Assembly: GCA_022844125.1 (NCBI GenBank)
Contig: JALHMI010000019.1
Span: forward strand, 1 to 40,358
Origin: Pirellulales bacterium
Lineage (GTDB): Bacteria > Planctomycetota > Planctomycetia > Pirellulales > PALSA-1355
DNA length: 40,358 bases
Direction of reading: 5' to 3'
The notes beneath the pieces are model-generated. The model worked only from the letters and a program-made list of their open reading frames with translations. It did not search any database and was not told the DNA's origin. Every line of letters starts with the position of its first letter. The first letter of the stretch is position 1. Shown here piece after piece: positions 1 to 6,282 of the stretch. A program made the translations under genes and the position numbers.

Positions 1-134
1 TAGCCGGCCAGGACCTTCAGATCGGCGCTCGTGCAATCGTGGTCTTTAAAGAACGTGAAAATGCGATCCTTGGGCCAAAAAATCGCGAGGATGCAGCTCT
101 TCATGCACCCTTTGATGTCGCTCGGAAAACTCAT
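1..134 (-). CDS. Partial gene of unknown function, N-terminal 44 residues only
   Basis: The minus strand from 134 opens with ATG and stays open to the window edge, giving 44 complete codons. The protein begins MSFPSDIKGCMKSC and continues with a hydrophobic/aromatic stretch ending FWPKDRIFTFFKDHDC. A GGAGGG ribosome binding site lies 8 bases upstream of the ATG. A promoter-like pair on the same strand (TTGGGG at 216-211, TATACT at 194-189, 16-bp spacer) lies about 50 bases further up. The pattern 'MKxCILxIFWPKxxIxxFF' recalls N-termini of uncharacterised bacterial proteins that I associate, from memory only, with defence-type neighbourhoods; this is a weak inference. The start is well supported, the function is not. 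Confidence 0.6.
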   Translation of the reverse strand, partial: MSFPSDIKGCMKSCILAIFWPKDRIFTFFKDHDCTSADLKVLAG

Positions 135-188
135 CCGCCGGCCCTCCGAATCCCGCCTACCGCCGCGTGGCGAATGCCAAGCCGACCC

Positions 189-216
189 AGTATAATGACC
201 GTCTCGCGATCCCCAA
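189..216 (-). promoter_or_regulatory. Putative promoter of the left-edge partial gene
   Basis: Read on the minus strand, TTGGGG (216-211) and TATACT (194-189) are separated by 16 bases. The predicted transcription start near 182 lies about 48 bases before the ATG at 134. Sequence resemblance only. Confidence 0.35.
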
Positions 217-423
217 GAACAAGGGAGAGCTGACCAGAGATTGTGCGGTTCGGGCTTTTGCGGTGATTCTTGACCGTCCTCGGTTTGGGAAGGTTCGGGG
301 CCATTCAAGCCCCATACTGAGCCCACGCAAAACGAGAGTGTTTTGAACCGGAAATGGAGGCAGGACAACACTTTGCCACGCAATTGCCGCGCTAGTCTTC
401 TCGCCGGAAACTAGTTTGAGGGA
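217..423. other. Intergenic, no gene seen
   Basis: No convincing ORF with a ribosome binding site was found. The only local structure is a short ACTAGT repeat around 410-428, next to the end of the integrase-tail remnant. An octamer TGAGGGAC at 417-424 recurs at 5202-5209 in the equivalent place beside the second remnant. Confidence 0.4.
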
Positions 424-612
424 CTAGTGGTCTGCTTGCGATTCCACGATTGCCAAGATCGCTCCTCGCAGTAGTTGCGAAAGCGTGCGCCACGCTACGA
501 TTACTTGCTTCAAATCAGAATCAAGTTCCTTCAGGCCGCCTGCTGCGTCGGATTCTGCGTCGCGCGTTCCAGAAAATGCCGCTTTCTTCGGGGAATCTGC
601 CGATTTTTCAAC
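424..612 (-). pseudogene. Integrase-tail-like remnant, copy 1
   Basis: A 62-codon minus-strand stretch ending in TAG aligns without gaps to 60 codons at 5220-5402. By my count 31 of 60 residues are identical, and 21 of the last 28. The conserved core is DLxQVIxAWxTLxQxLRxAILAIVExQA. Conservation is clearly at the protein level, and a 14-base block ATTGCCAAGATCGC (449-462) is shared exactly. From memory, tails of the form 'DLxxVIxAWPxLPxxIRxxIxAMV' occur at the C-termini of planctomycete proteins, including tyrosine integrases, so I interpret this as the 3' end of a lost integrase. No start codon or ribosome binding site in the right place was seen. The frame stays open upstream to about 750, but the similarity to copy 2 ends near 612. 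Confidence 0.55.
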
Positions 613-864
613 GCCCCGTGGACCTTGCTTGCAAGGCCTTGCAAGTGCGTGCAACTGCATGTGGCCGGCCCGGATATCACTACGGCCCAAGGTGAAGCTG
701 CGGGTGAACCCCGGGGGCCAGCGCCGGTCCGGCCCTCGGGCTATTCTCACGCGCTAACATGCGTCGGTGTGTCGGACCGACGCATGTCGGATGATTTGCA
801 AAGTCGACGGTCAGACCGGACGACGCGGGCCTCAGCCTGGCAGGAATGGTGTGGTCCGCAGAGT
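613..864. other. Intergenic with a perfect 12-bp-stem hairpin
   Basis: This stretch lies between the integrase-tail remnant and the end of the first P460 gene. The only notable element is the inverted repeat at 757-787, listed separately. Plus-strand ORFs here have no ribosome binding site and no recognisable protein features. Confidence 0.4.
757..787. repeat. Perfect inverted repeat, 12-bp arms and 7-base loop
   Basis: ACATGCGTCGGT (757-768) is exactly complementary to ACCGACGCATGT (776-787). It lies about 80 bases downstream of the minus-strand P460 gene, so it could end that transcript. No T-run follows it on either strand, so it is not a textbook intrinsic terminator. A recombination or protein-binding site is possible given the integrase remnant nearby. 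Confidence 0.6.
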
Positions 865-1494
865 TCAATCGGCGGCTGGCGGCTTTGTATTCAATGCCGG
901 ATAGCACTGAGTGTAGACCCGGTCTGTTTTCTTCGCAGGGACGTGGCACGTCCGACAGTCAGTTCTGTAACTGTCGGCAACTTGCTTGGTCCGATCTTCT
1001 CCTTCAAACAAGCCCCATCCCCAGCCGTCGCCCCAGAGTTCGTTCTCCGGAAACCGCCCCTTCGAATCCTTGATCATCACAAACCAGACTTTGATGTCCG
1101 CGCCGTAAGCCGCCTCTCCTGTCGTGAGCTTCGAGTTGCTGGTCGATCGGACCTCTTTGACTAACACCGCGCCATCGGGGAACTTTCCATCTTTCAGAAA
1201 TGCGGCCAGATCCTCGTGGCGGGTGTATGTGCCGTGCAACTCGTTGACCGGCTGATCCGATTTTGGAGCGACCGCTACTGACCCGATGTGAACGAATGTC
1301 GTCTCAAAGTCACCAGGCAGCGCGATGTTCCCCGACGCATCGACGTACTTCGAGAACTGTTCGGGCTTAGAATTCTGAGCACGAAGCTCTCGGATTGCGC
1401 CGACTCCTGCGACAACGAGGAGGCCAACGGCAATGAGGCTTATTCGACCATGCCTGGAAGTAAGTCGTGACTTTAGGCAATTGGATTCATTCAC
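865..1494 (-). CDS. Cytochrome P460-family haem protein (distal gene of module)
   Basis: A 209-residue exported protein with a membrane anchor or uncleaved signal at about 17-38 and a C-terminal CxxCH haem c motif (C180-R-T-C183-H184). The middle region (FPDGAVLVKEV, VWFVMIKDSKGRFPEN) and overall length match the cytochrome P460 family. Characterised members use a haem cross-linked to a lysine to oxidise hydroxylamine or handle NO; other members lack that chemistry. The GTG start is supported by GGGAGTC upstream. It lies 48 bases after the lactonase gene on the same strand and is probably co-transcribed with it and with the second P460 gene. Whether the Lys cross-link forms cannot be judged from sequence. 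Family call is strong, substrate unknown. Confidence 0.85.
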   Translation of the reverse strand: MNESNCLKSRLTSRHGRISLIAVGLLVVAGVGAIRELRAQNSKPEQFSKYVDASGNIALPGDFETTFVHIGSVAVAPKSDQPVNELHGTYTRHEDLAAFLKDGKFPDGAVLVKEVRSTSNSKLTTGEAAYGADIKVWFVMIKDSKGRFPENELWGDGWGWGLFEGEDRTKQVADSYRTDCRTCHVPAKKTDRVYTQCYPALNTKPPAAD

Positions 1495-1542
1495 AGCAGG
1501 ACTCCCGAGGTGTTTGAGGCATCCGTGCGGGCTTAAGGAATT

Positions 1543-2928
1543 TCATTTGTCGATGGTCGCGATGCCTTGTGGACGAGATTTAAAATGGATTCCGTCCTGT
1601 CCTAGGTTGCGTGACTGGATCTTTGAAGGAACCCCATTTTCATCCAGCTGCAAACTATGGAGGATATTTCCTGCCTCGCTCTTGTTCTCATCAGTCTGGT
1701 TGACGCGCTGACAGATGACATAGAGGGTCGTCTCTGCCGGGTTCAGACTGCACTGAAAAGCGGTGCTGCCCGGCTGTTCAAAGTTGCGGTTGTTCTTAAA
1801 CGACTCCCCTGGCATTGGAAGCTCAAGCACACCGATCTCCAGCGGTTTCTCCGCGTGCTCACCGGAGATGTCGTAGGTTGTCACCGTCGCCGCCTTTTGC
1901 CCCAAGTCTGGCCGAGGTAGATTGTTGACCGTGTAGAGCCTGGTTCCCTCTTTGTTGGGCAGCACCCAGCAAATGTCTTGACCGCTATTGGCGACGGAAC
2001 CCTTGAAGTGCATTTCACCTTCCTTGGTGAAGTGGTACACGCCAAGTTCGTTCCTCGTAACGAAGCCCACGTACAGCAACGGTTGCTTGGGATGGGTCCA
2101 GATGCCCAGTGGCATTGACGGGACGCCAGCCATTCCCTTGTATTTGTATTCGGCGTTGGTTTCCGGAACTTGCAGGCGACGCTTTTCTGTCAGGACACTT
2201 CCGTGACCAATCTGAAATACATGCAACTGCCCTTGAACACTCGGCTTGAGGCCTGCAACAAACGAGCGTTGTTCATCCCCATCGAAATCAGCATCCACCT
2301 GAAAGTCGGATCCGAACGCGATAGCGGGCTCTGTCTGCGAGGCATGGATCTGAGTCGGCTTCTGTGATCCTTCTACCTCAATTTTCGACACCTTCCGTAA
2401 CGCCCCGTCATCCTCAACCACGAATGACACATAGCTGGCATTTGCCCGGCCGCGCAGTTCCTCTAATTGGTGATAGTCCTCGTTACGATTGGCCGCCAGC
2501 AACGTATGGCCACTGATGGACAAACTGTTTGGGCCCACCCCATGCGATGGAAACGGCGAACCCTTGACCTGTTTCAACGAGCCGTCATCGTGAATCGTGA
2601 ATGCGGCGATCGTATTGCTGTGCGTGTTGACGGTAAATAGATACTTGCCATTCGGGCTGATGATCAGCGGCGTGTCATTGTCATGCGGTCCCAGCTTCGC
2701 GTGAGTGTCGTTGTTCATCCCGGTTCCGGCCGTGTAGAACGGGTTCCCCGACAGCGGCGATAGTGATCCATCGTCGTGCCGGACGTATCCCAGTACCGCA
2801 TTTTGCCCTTCACGAGTATCGTTCGCCTGGATGTAGAGGTAACCAACATGATCAGCGAGCGAAGGATCAATCAGGGTCACGAACAACAAGAACGCGCCGA
2901 CTACGGTGCGAAAAATAGTCTGAGACAA
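1543..2928 (-). CDS. Exported beta-propeller protein, lactonase (6-phosphogluconolactonase-like) family
   Basis: A 461-residue protein with an N-terminal signal sequence (about 1-25, ending SLADH) followed by repeated propeller blades, e.g. LIISPNGKYLFTVNTHSNTIAAFTI and LGIWTHPKQPLLYVGF. This is the pattern of the lactonase/YVTN seven-bladed propellers. Relatives include 6-phosphogluconolactonase and muconate-lactonising enzymes, but an exported copy between two cytochromes is unlikely to act in the pentose phosphate pathway. It may be a periplasmic scaffold or electron-transfer partner; that is inference. The apparent start is TTG at 2928 with CGGAGT 8 bases upstream. It lies 117 bases downstream of one P460 gene and 48 bases upstream of the other. 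Confidence 0.8.
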   Translation of the reverse strand: MSQTIFRTVVGAFLLFVTLIDPSLADHVGYLYIQANDTREGQNAVLGYVRHDDGSLSPLSGNPFYTAGTGMNNDTHAKLGPHDNDTPLIISPNGKYLFTVNTHSNTIAAFTIHDDGSLKQVKGSPFPSHGVGPNSLSISGHTLLAANRNEDYHQLEELRGRANASYVSFVVEDDGALRKVSKIEVEGSQKPTQIHASQTEPAIAFGSDFQVDADFDGDEQRSFVAGLKPSVQGQLHVFQIGHGSVLTEKRRLQVPETNAEYKYKGMAGVPSMPLGIWTHPKQPLLYVGFVTRNELGVYHFTKEGEMHFKGSVANSGQDICWVLPNKEGTRLYTVNNLPRPDLGQKAATVTTYDISGEHAEKPLEIGVLELPMPGESFKNNRNFEQPGSTAFQCSLNPAETTLYVICQRVNQTDENKSEAGNILHSLQLDENGVPSKIQSRNLGQDGIHFKSRPQGIATIDK

Positions 2929-3045
2929 GTGCGGTACTCCGAAATGTGGGTGTAGATGCGCATGTGACGCAATTGAGTGCTTCAGTCGACTTTGAACGAC
3001 AGGGCATCGACACCGCGGACCTAATGCTCCGTCGATGCGGTGTAA

Positions 3046-3645
3046 TCACTTTGACGCCTTCTGCAGCGCATCCTTTAGCACCGGGAAGACGCCGGAGAAG
3101 ACAAAGTTTGTGGCGTTCTTCTCGTGACAGCTATTGCAGGACATAACTCCGCTTTTCGCAGCCTCTGCCTTAAGCGGGTATTTGTGCCCGAAGCTGAAGT
3201 AGGCCCAATTTCCTGGTTCTTTCGGAAAACGCTTACTATCCTTCATGGAGACTTCCAGACCAATGAAGTCGCCTTGGAAGTAGCCTTTTCCGCTGGTTTG
3301 CTCCTTGGAGCCGACCGACAGCAGCTCCTTGACGATCACGGTCCCGTCTCGGTACTCACCCGTTTTTTCGACATGGGCGAAGCTATCAGGGTCCATATAC
3401 GTGTTGTGGAATTCCGGGAAGCTGGCCTCACCGTCATTCATGTCATTCGGCGTGAGAGGTGAGCCAATGAATACCCACTTGCGGTATCCCACCGGCTGTT
3501 TTGCCTTTCCGTCAGCTGTAAACTCGATCCAAGACTTCGCTTCGCTCTTCTGTTGCGCGAATGCCGCGGGACCATTTGAAAGCCATGCGCCGATCACACA
3601 CGCGCCCGCCGCACACGACAGACCAACCATCAATCGAACGTTCAT
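3046..3645 (-). CDS. Cytochrome P460-family haem protein (promoter-proximal gene of module)
   Basis: A 199-residue exported protein with a signal sequence at about 1-31 (ending AAFAQQ), the P460-like core (YRKWVFIGSPLTPNDMN, FHNTYMDPDSFAHVEKTG, GTVIVKELLSVG) and a C-terminal CxxCH (C170-N-S-C173-H174). I chose ATG 3645 over an upstream in-frame alternative at 3681 because GAGGA lies 5 bases before it and the signal peptide begins there. It is the first gene of the minus-strand set and has its own promoter and a palindromic operator (3722-3772). It is divergent from a Crp/Fnr-type regulator. It differs from the distal P460 over most of its length, so the pair is not a recent duplication. Likely role is periplasmic hydroxylamine, NO or related redox chemistry, inferred from family. 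Confidence 0.87.
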   Translation of the reverse strand: MNVRLMVGLSCAAGACVIGAWLSNGPAAFAQQKSEAKSWIEFTADGKAKQPVGYRKWVFIGSPLTPNDMNDGEASFPEFHNTYMDPDSFAHVEKTGEYRDGTVIVKELLSVGSKEQTSGKGYFQGDFIGLEVSMKDSKRFPKEPGNWAYFSFGHKYPLKAEAAKSGVMSCNSCHEKNATNFVFSGVFPVLKDALQKASK

Positions 3646-3721
3646 TGCAGTCCTCGCTCTGGGGGTTAAGCAGGCTGGCAACTACCAGCGGATTAGGCCA
3701 ACCGGAAATTCAGTTGGTGTG

Positions 3722-3750
3722 CAATCATCTTATAGGGGCCCCTACCGCAC
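3722..3750 (-). promoter_or_regulatory. Predicted promoter of the P460-lactonase-P460 genes
   Basis: On the minus strand a TATAAG -10 element occupies 3734-3729, which places transcription start near 3722. The -35 position overlaps the palindrome next to it (CTGACA, 19-base spacer). A weak -35 overlapped by a regulator site is the usual layout of an activator-dependent promoter. Confidence 0.45.
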
Positions 3751-3772
3751 TTCTGTCAGGTAAATGACAGAA
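3751..3772. promoter_or_regulatory. Palindromic operator, TTCTGTCA-N6-TGACAGAA
   Basis: Two perfect 8-base arms (3751-3758 and 3765-3772) are separated by six bases. The core TGTCA-N6-TGACA has the arm length and spacing of Crp/Fnr-family sites. It resembles the CO-sensor CooA site as I recall it (TGTCA-N6-CGACA) more than the Crp site TGTGA-N6-TCACA. Its centre is about 40 bases upstream of the predicted start at 3722, close to the -41.5 of class II activators. It also lies in front of the divergent regulator gene, so that regulator is the obvious ligand and may autoregulate. Confidence 0.6.
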
Positions 3773-3909
3773 ACGTCGGTTTTCATCAAATACTCTTCAC
3801 ACAGGCATATCGCCGAGGTGCCCTCACTCTCGGTTGCAAAGTCCGATCCGCAGTGATGTGTGTCTCTGCAGGATATGCTCTAAATAGAAATGAACTACAG
3901 GACGACAGC

Positions 3910-4578
3910 ATGCAAATCCTCTCTGATCTCTCCACGCCATTCGTGAACGCCTGCAGCAAAATCAACTCCGCTGTCACTCGTGATCTGAGGCCCAAAACGC
4001 TCATCTACCTACGTCGAACGCCCGGAACCACATGGATCATCAAGCGTGGATACGTGCGGCTTTCCTATGTCGAACCCAAGGGAAGATCTTTGACGCGACT
4101 GCTGCTCGGGAAGGGAGCGATGTTTGGTGATCTGCCCTTTACCCCGGGCTTCTTCCTGCCAAATGAGCAGGCAATTTCAAGTGGGATTTCGTGCGTGATC
4201 GAGATCAGCCGACAGGAATTAGAGAAACACGCATTGGCGATGCCCATTTTCGAATCGTTGTTGCTTCAGACTTTCTCGTCGCAGTTGCAAGCTCTTGATC
4301 GACGCATGCAGTGGCAATTGATCTTCCCGCTGCGTACTCGTATCGCCACGGCGCTCCATGACCTGGCGTGCTTTTCCGGTGGACGTTGTGGGCACGGTCA
4401 CCTCGTCGACGTGCGGCTCACGCACGAGGAGTTTGCCGAGTTAGTCGTGGCGGCGCGGCCAGTTGTCTCCGAAGTACTGGTAGAACTCAAGCAGGAGGGG
4501 ATTATCGACTACACGCGATCTTACATTTGCCTGCTCAGTCTGGATCGCCTGTCCAGCCTGAGCGCTGCTGAGCATTGA
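3910..4578 (+). CDS. Crp/Fnr-family transcriptional regulator
   Basis: A 222-residue protein with an N-terminal cyclic-nucleotide-binding-like beta-roll (about 20-105), a long dimer helix (about 110-150, LLLQTFSSQLQALDRRMQ) and a C-terminal winged helix (about 170-215, LTHEEFAELVVAARPVVSEVLVELKQEGII). The recognition helix reads ARPVVSEV where Crp has SRETVGRI: the Arg is kept, but the Glu and second Arg are replaced by Pro and Glu. This suggests a changed DNA half-site, consistent with the nearby TGTCA arms. No Cys cluster of Fnr type is visible. I use ATG 3910; an in-frame GTG at 3853 would add 19 residues not typical of the family. It is divergent from the P460 genes and overlaps the next small gene by one base. 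Confidence 0.85.
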   Translation: MQILSDLSTPFVNACSKINSAVTRDLRPKTLIYLRRTPGTTWIIKRGYVRLSYVEPKGRSLTRLLLGKGAMFGDLPFTPGFFLPNEQAISSGISCVIEISRQELEKHALAMPIFESLLLQTFSSQLQALDRRMQWQLIFPLRTRIATALHDLACFSGGRCGHGHLVDVRLTHEEFAELVVAARPVVSEVLVELKQEGIIDYTRSYICLLSLDRLSSLSAAEH

Positions 4579-4790
4579 TGCCGATGGTGACGAGCGCGGT
4601 CTTGTTAGTGAGTTGGGGGATGATGTTCACTTATCTTTTCTTTCTTGGCTATTTGCGGTGGGCCGATCTTCAGGCAGAAAACGTCGCCACGAAGAGCCCA
4701 ACAAAAAAACGGCGCTCCGCGGCTAACCGGGATGCCGTTCGTTTAGTCGTCCGATTCGTCTTTCGCGTGAAAGCTAATCACTACGGGTGA
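4578..4790 (+). CDS. Tiny single-pass membrane protein
   Basis: A 70-residue product begins at ATG 4578, overlapping the regulator stop by one base (TGATG), so it is translationally coupled to it. One hydrophobic segment at about 5-27 (SAVLLVSWGMMFTYLFFLGYL) is followed by a strongly basic tail. Size and layout resemble CcmD or CcoQ-type small subunits of cytochrome assembly or oxidase complexes, which would suit the haem-protein context. The similarity is only in general architecture, so I leave it unnamed. Coupling and composition support a real gene. Confidence 0.6.
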   Translation: MPMVTSAVLLVSWGMMFTYLFFLGYLRWADLQAENVATKSPTKKRRSAANRDAVRLVVRFVFRVKANHYG

Positions 4791-4794
4791 GCAA

Positions 4795-4929
4795 ATGCCG
4801 GACCGCGACATAACTCCTACGTATACGCGTCGCCCCAAGCGGTTAGAGGTCGAGAGGCGCTCACTCTGGCTTCAAACGGACCATTCTGGCGGCATCAAGA
4901 AAGACGCGGATCAATCATTGCTGCGGTAA
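4795..4929 (+). CDS. Possible 44-residue small ORF after the membrane protein
   Basis: ATG 4795 follows the previous stop by 4 bases, with GGGTGAG just upstream. It encodes a basic, hydrophilic 44-residue peptide starting MPDRDITPTYTRRPK. No family is recognised. Position in a tightly packed gene string is the only support; it may be a chance ORF. Confidence 0.3.
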   Translation: MPDRDITPTYTRRPKRLEVERRSLWLQTDHSGGIKKDADQSLLR

Positions 4930-5219
4930 ATAGCGACGAGTATTAGTCAGTGCACCACCTCGCCGAGATAAATAGCTTCGCCAATGGTTCGTTTTTTGGC
5001 AGTCGTCGCCGAGAGTCGCCATAAGGGCAAATTCCTTCGGGCAGCATTCTAAAACTCAATGCAAAATCCTACATCCGACTGTCCCGGAAAGTCGTCGCGC
5101 ATCAGACATCTCAGAAAACTACCGTTTCCCGGGAAGAGTGTCGGGGCAATTCGGCAACGCTTGCTCGCTTCGGTCACATCGACCGACGCACCGAATCACG
5201 CTGAGGGACGGTTGTTCCG
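4930..5219. other. Intergenic, nothing recognised
   Basis: This 290-base stretch is less GC-rich than its surroundings and has stops in all frames. No gene, hairpin with T-run or repeat was found, apart from the octamer TGAGGGAC at 5202-5209 shared with 417-424. Confidence 0.4.
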
Positions 5220-5402
5220 CTATGCTTGAGTCTCGACAATTGCCAAGATCGCCTGGCGCAGGGTCTGCGGCAGGGTACCCCAGGCTGCGATCACTTGCTG
5301 GAGATCGCGGGCATGTCTACTTTGATTCGCAACTGCGTTGTTTCGTGCGTCGCGCGATTGTGAAATCCCAGTTTTTCCCGGCAGTTTCGAGGATTGTTCG
5401 AC
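5220..5402 (-). pseudogene. Integrase-tail-like remnant, copy 2
   Basis: Sixty codons plus stop on the minus strand align gap-free with copy 1 at 424-612. The shared end is DLQQVIAAWGTLPQTLRQAIL followed by AIVETQA. As with copy 1, upstream of the similarity the frame continues only briefly (to 5474) and holds no recombinase catalytic motif. The two copies have the same orientation and enclose the whole P460/regulator module. I read it as the 3' end of a lost or deleted tyrosine integrase; the family assignment is from memory of planctomycete integrase tails. Confidence 0.55.
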
Positions 5403-5433
5403 TGCCCGTGGGGGTACTTTGGAGGAGTTTCCT

Positions 5434-5655
5434 ATGGGAAGCGTGATCGAGGTTACGACCACCCAGGGCAGCAAACGTCTCGACCTCGAGGCCGCAGACC
5501 ACCTCGAGATCGCTGTCGGCGGTGTGACCTACCGAGTGGAGGCACCGCACATCCAAGAGATGCTTAAGGCGTACATGAACGGAAGCTTCGCGGCGCAGAT
5601 CCAACAGCAGTCGCTCGAACGAATTCGAGCGGCAGATCGCCGAGCACAATCGTAA
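5434..5655 (+). CDS. Small protein of unknown function beside an integrase remnant
   Basis: A 73-residue acidic protein (MGSVIEVTTTQGSKRLDLEA, then a YRVEA strand and a helical, Gln/Arg-rich C-terminus). A clear GGAGGAG ribosome binding site 6 bases before ATG 5434 fixes the start; upstream in-frame codons to 5338 are read-through into the integrase tail on the other strand. No family is recognised. Its place 280 bases upstream of an integrase N-terminus suggests an accessory factor of the lost element, such as an excisionase-like or regulatory protein, but nothing in the sequence shows DNA binding. Confidence 0.6.
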   Translation: MGSVIEVTTTQGSKRLDLEAADHLEIAVGGVTYRVEAPHIQEMLKAYMNGSFAAQIQQQSLERIRAADRRAQS

Positions 5656-5938
5656 AAGACGCGGACGTCGGATCAACACACCGACGTCCCAAAAAAATCT
5701 CGCTAGAATTCTGAGCGGCTGAGGAACGCCATGTCGTGAGGCATGGCGGGGCAACAATTCACGCGTTTCTCGCGATGGACTGCGACGCCCGGTACCCCTC
5801 CGCCGCTCTTTTTGTGCACCTGCACGGTGACAACCTGTTGTCACCACTCGCGGCGTCAAGGCTTGGCGCATCGACGACGCGCGGTACAGTACGCGAACCA
5901 AAGTCGATAGTCCCAAAAGTTCCCTCGGAGCCGCGACC
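5656..5938. other. Leader with three inverted repeats before the integrase fragment
   Basis: Three perfect inverted repeats lie in 283 bases: GGACGTCGG/CCGACGTCC at 5663-5689 (9-base loop), CGCCATG/CATGGCG at 5727-5748 (8-base loop) and GGTGACAAC/GTTGTCACC at 5826-5845 (2-base gap). The first is followed by an A-run, not a T-run, so on the plus strand it is not an intrinsic terminator. Operators or recombinase arm sites are plausible. Confidence 0.5.
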
Positions 5939-6244
5939 GTGGATGCCACGTCGCTCACGCTCGGCGCTTTTTTTGCGCGCCGCTACCTACCCACGTACCT
6001 CGCTGGAGCCAGCGAGCGGACGATCGTCGAGTATCGAACGTCGCTCGCCAAGTGGGCCGCGCTCACTGCGGATCGGCCGCTCGAAGCGATCACGGTCGAA
6101 GATCTCGCCGCGTTCAAAACCAAGCTCCTGGAGCTGCACGGCCGCCGCGCCGCCACACTCGCCGCCGCGACTGCCAACAAACACCTCCGCCACATTCACG
6201 GCGTGCTCGTCACGCTGTCCGCCTCTGCGCCTGCTATGCATTGA
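5939..6244 (+). pseudogene. Truncated tyrosine recombinase (N-terminal core-binding domain only)
   Basis: A 101-codon frame starting at GTG 5939 encodes a SAM-like integrase core-binding domain: LTLGAFFARRYLPTYL, then ERTIVEYRTSLAKWAAL, then ITVEDLAAFKTKLLEL, then TANKHLRHIHGVL. Family members continue for about 250 more residues with the catalytic R..HxxR..Y domain. Here the frame ends at TGA 6244 soon after the fourth helix and runs straight into a redoxin gene. No catalytic domain is found nearby on either strand, so the gene cannot make an active recombinase. Confidence 0.75.
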
Positions 6245-6282
6245 TCAACTCTGTCCAGTTGCCGGCATACGAGCGGTTCGTG

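Noticed and set aside
191-196. A perfect TATAAT on the plus strand
   Set aside because: No plausible plus-strand gene follows; the overlapping minus-strand TATACT better explains the element as the promoter of the left-edge gene.
475-1164. A 229-codon plus-strand frame over the integrase-tail remnant and first P460 gene
   Set aside because: It is antisense to a clear cytochrome gene and lacks a ribosome binding site and family-like residues.
5663-5689. Hairpin followed by an A-run, considered as an intrinsic terminator
   Set aside because: The homopolymer is A rather than T on the plus strand and precedes the hairpin on the minus strand, so it does not fit termination in either direction.
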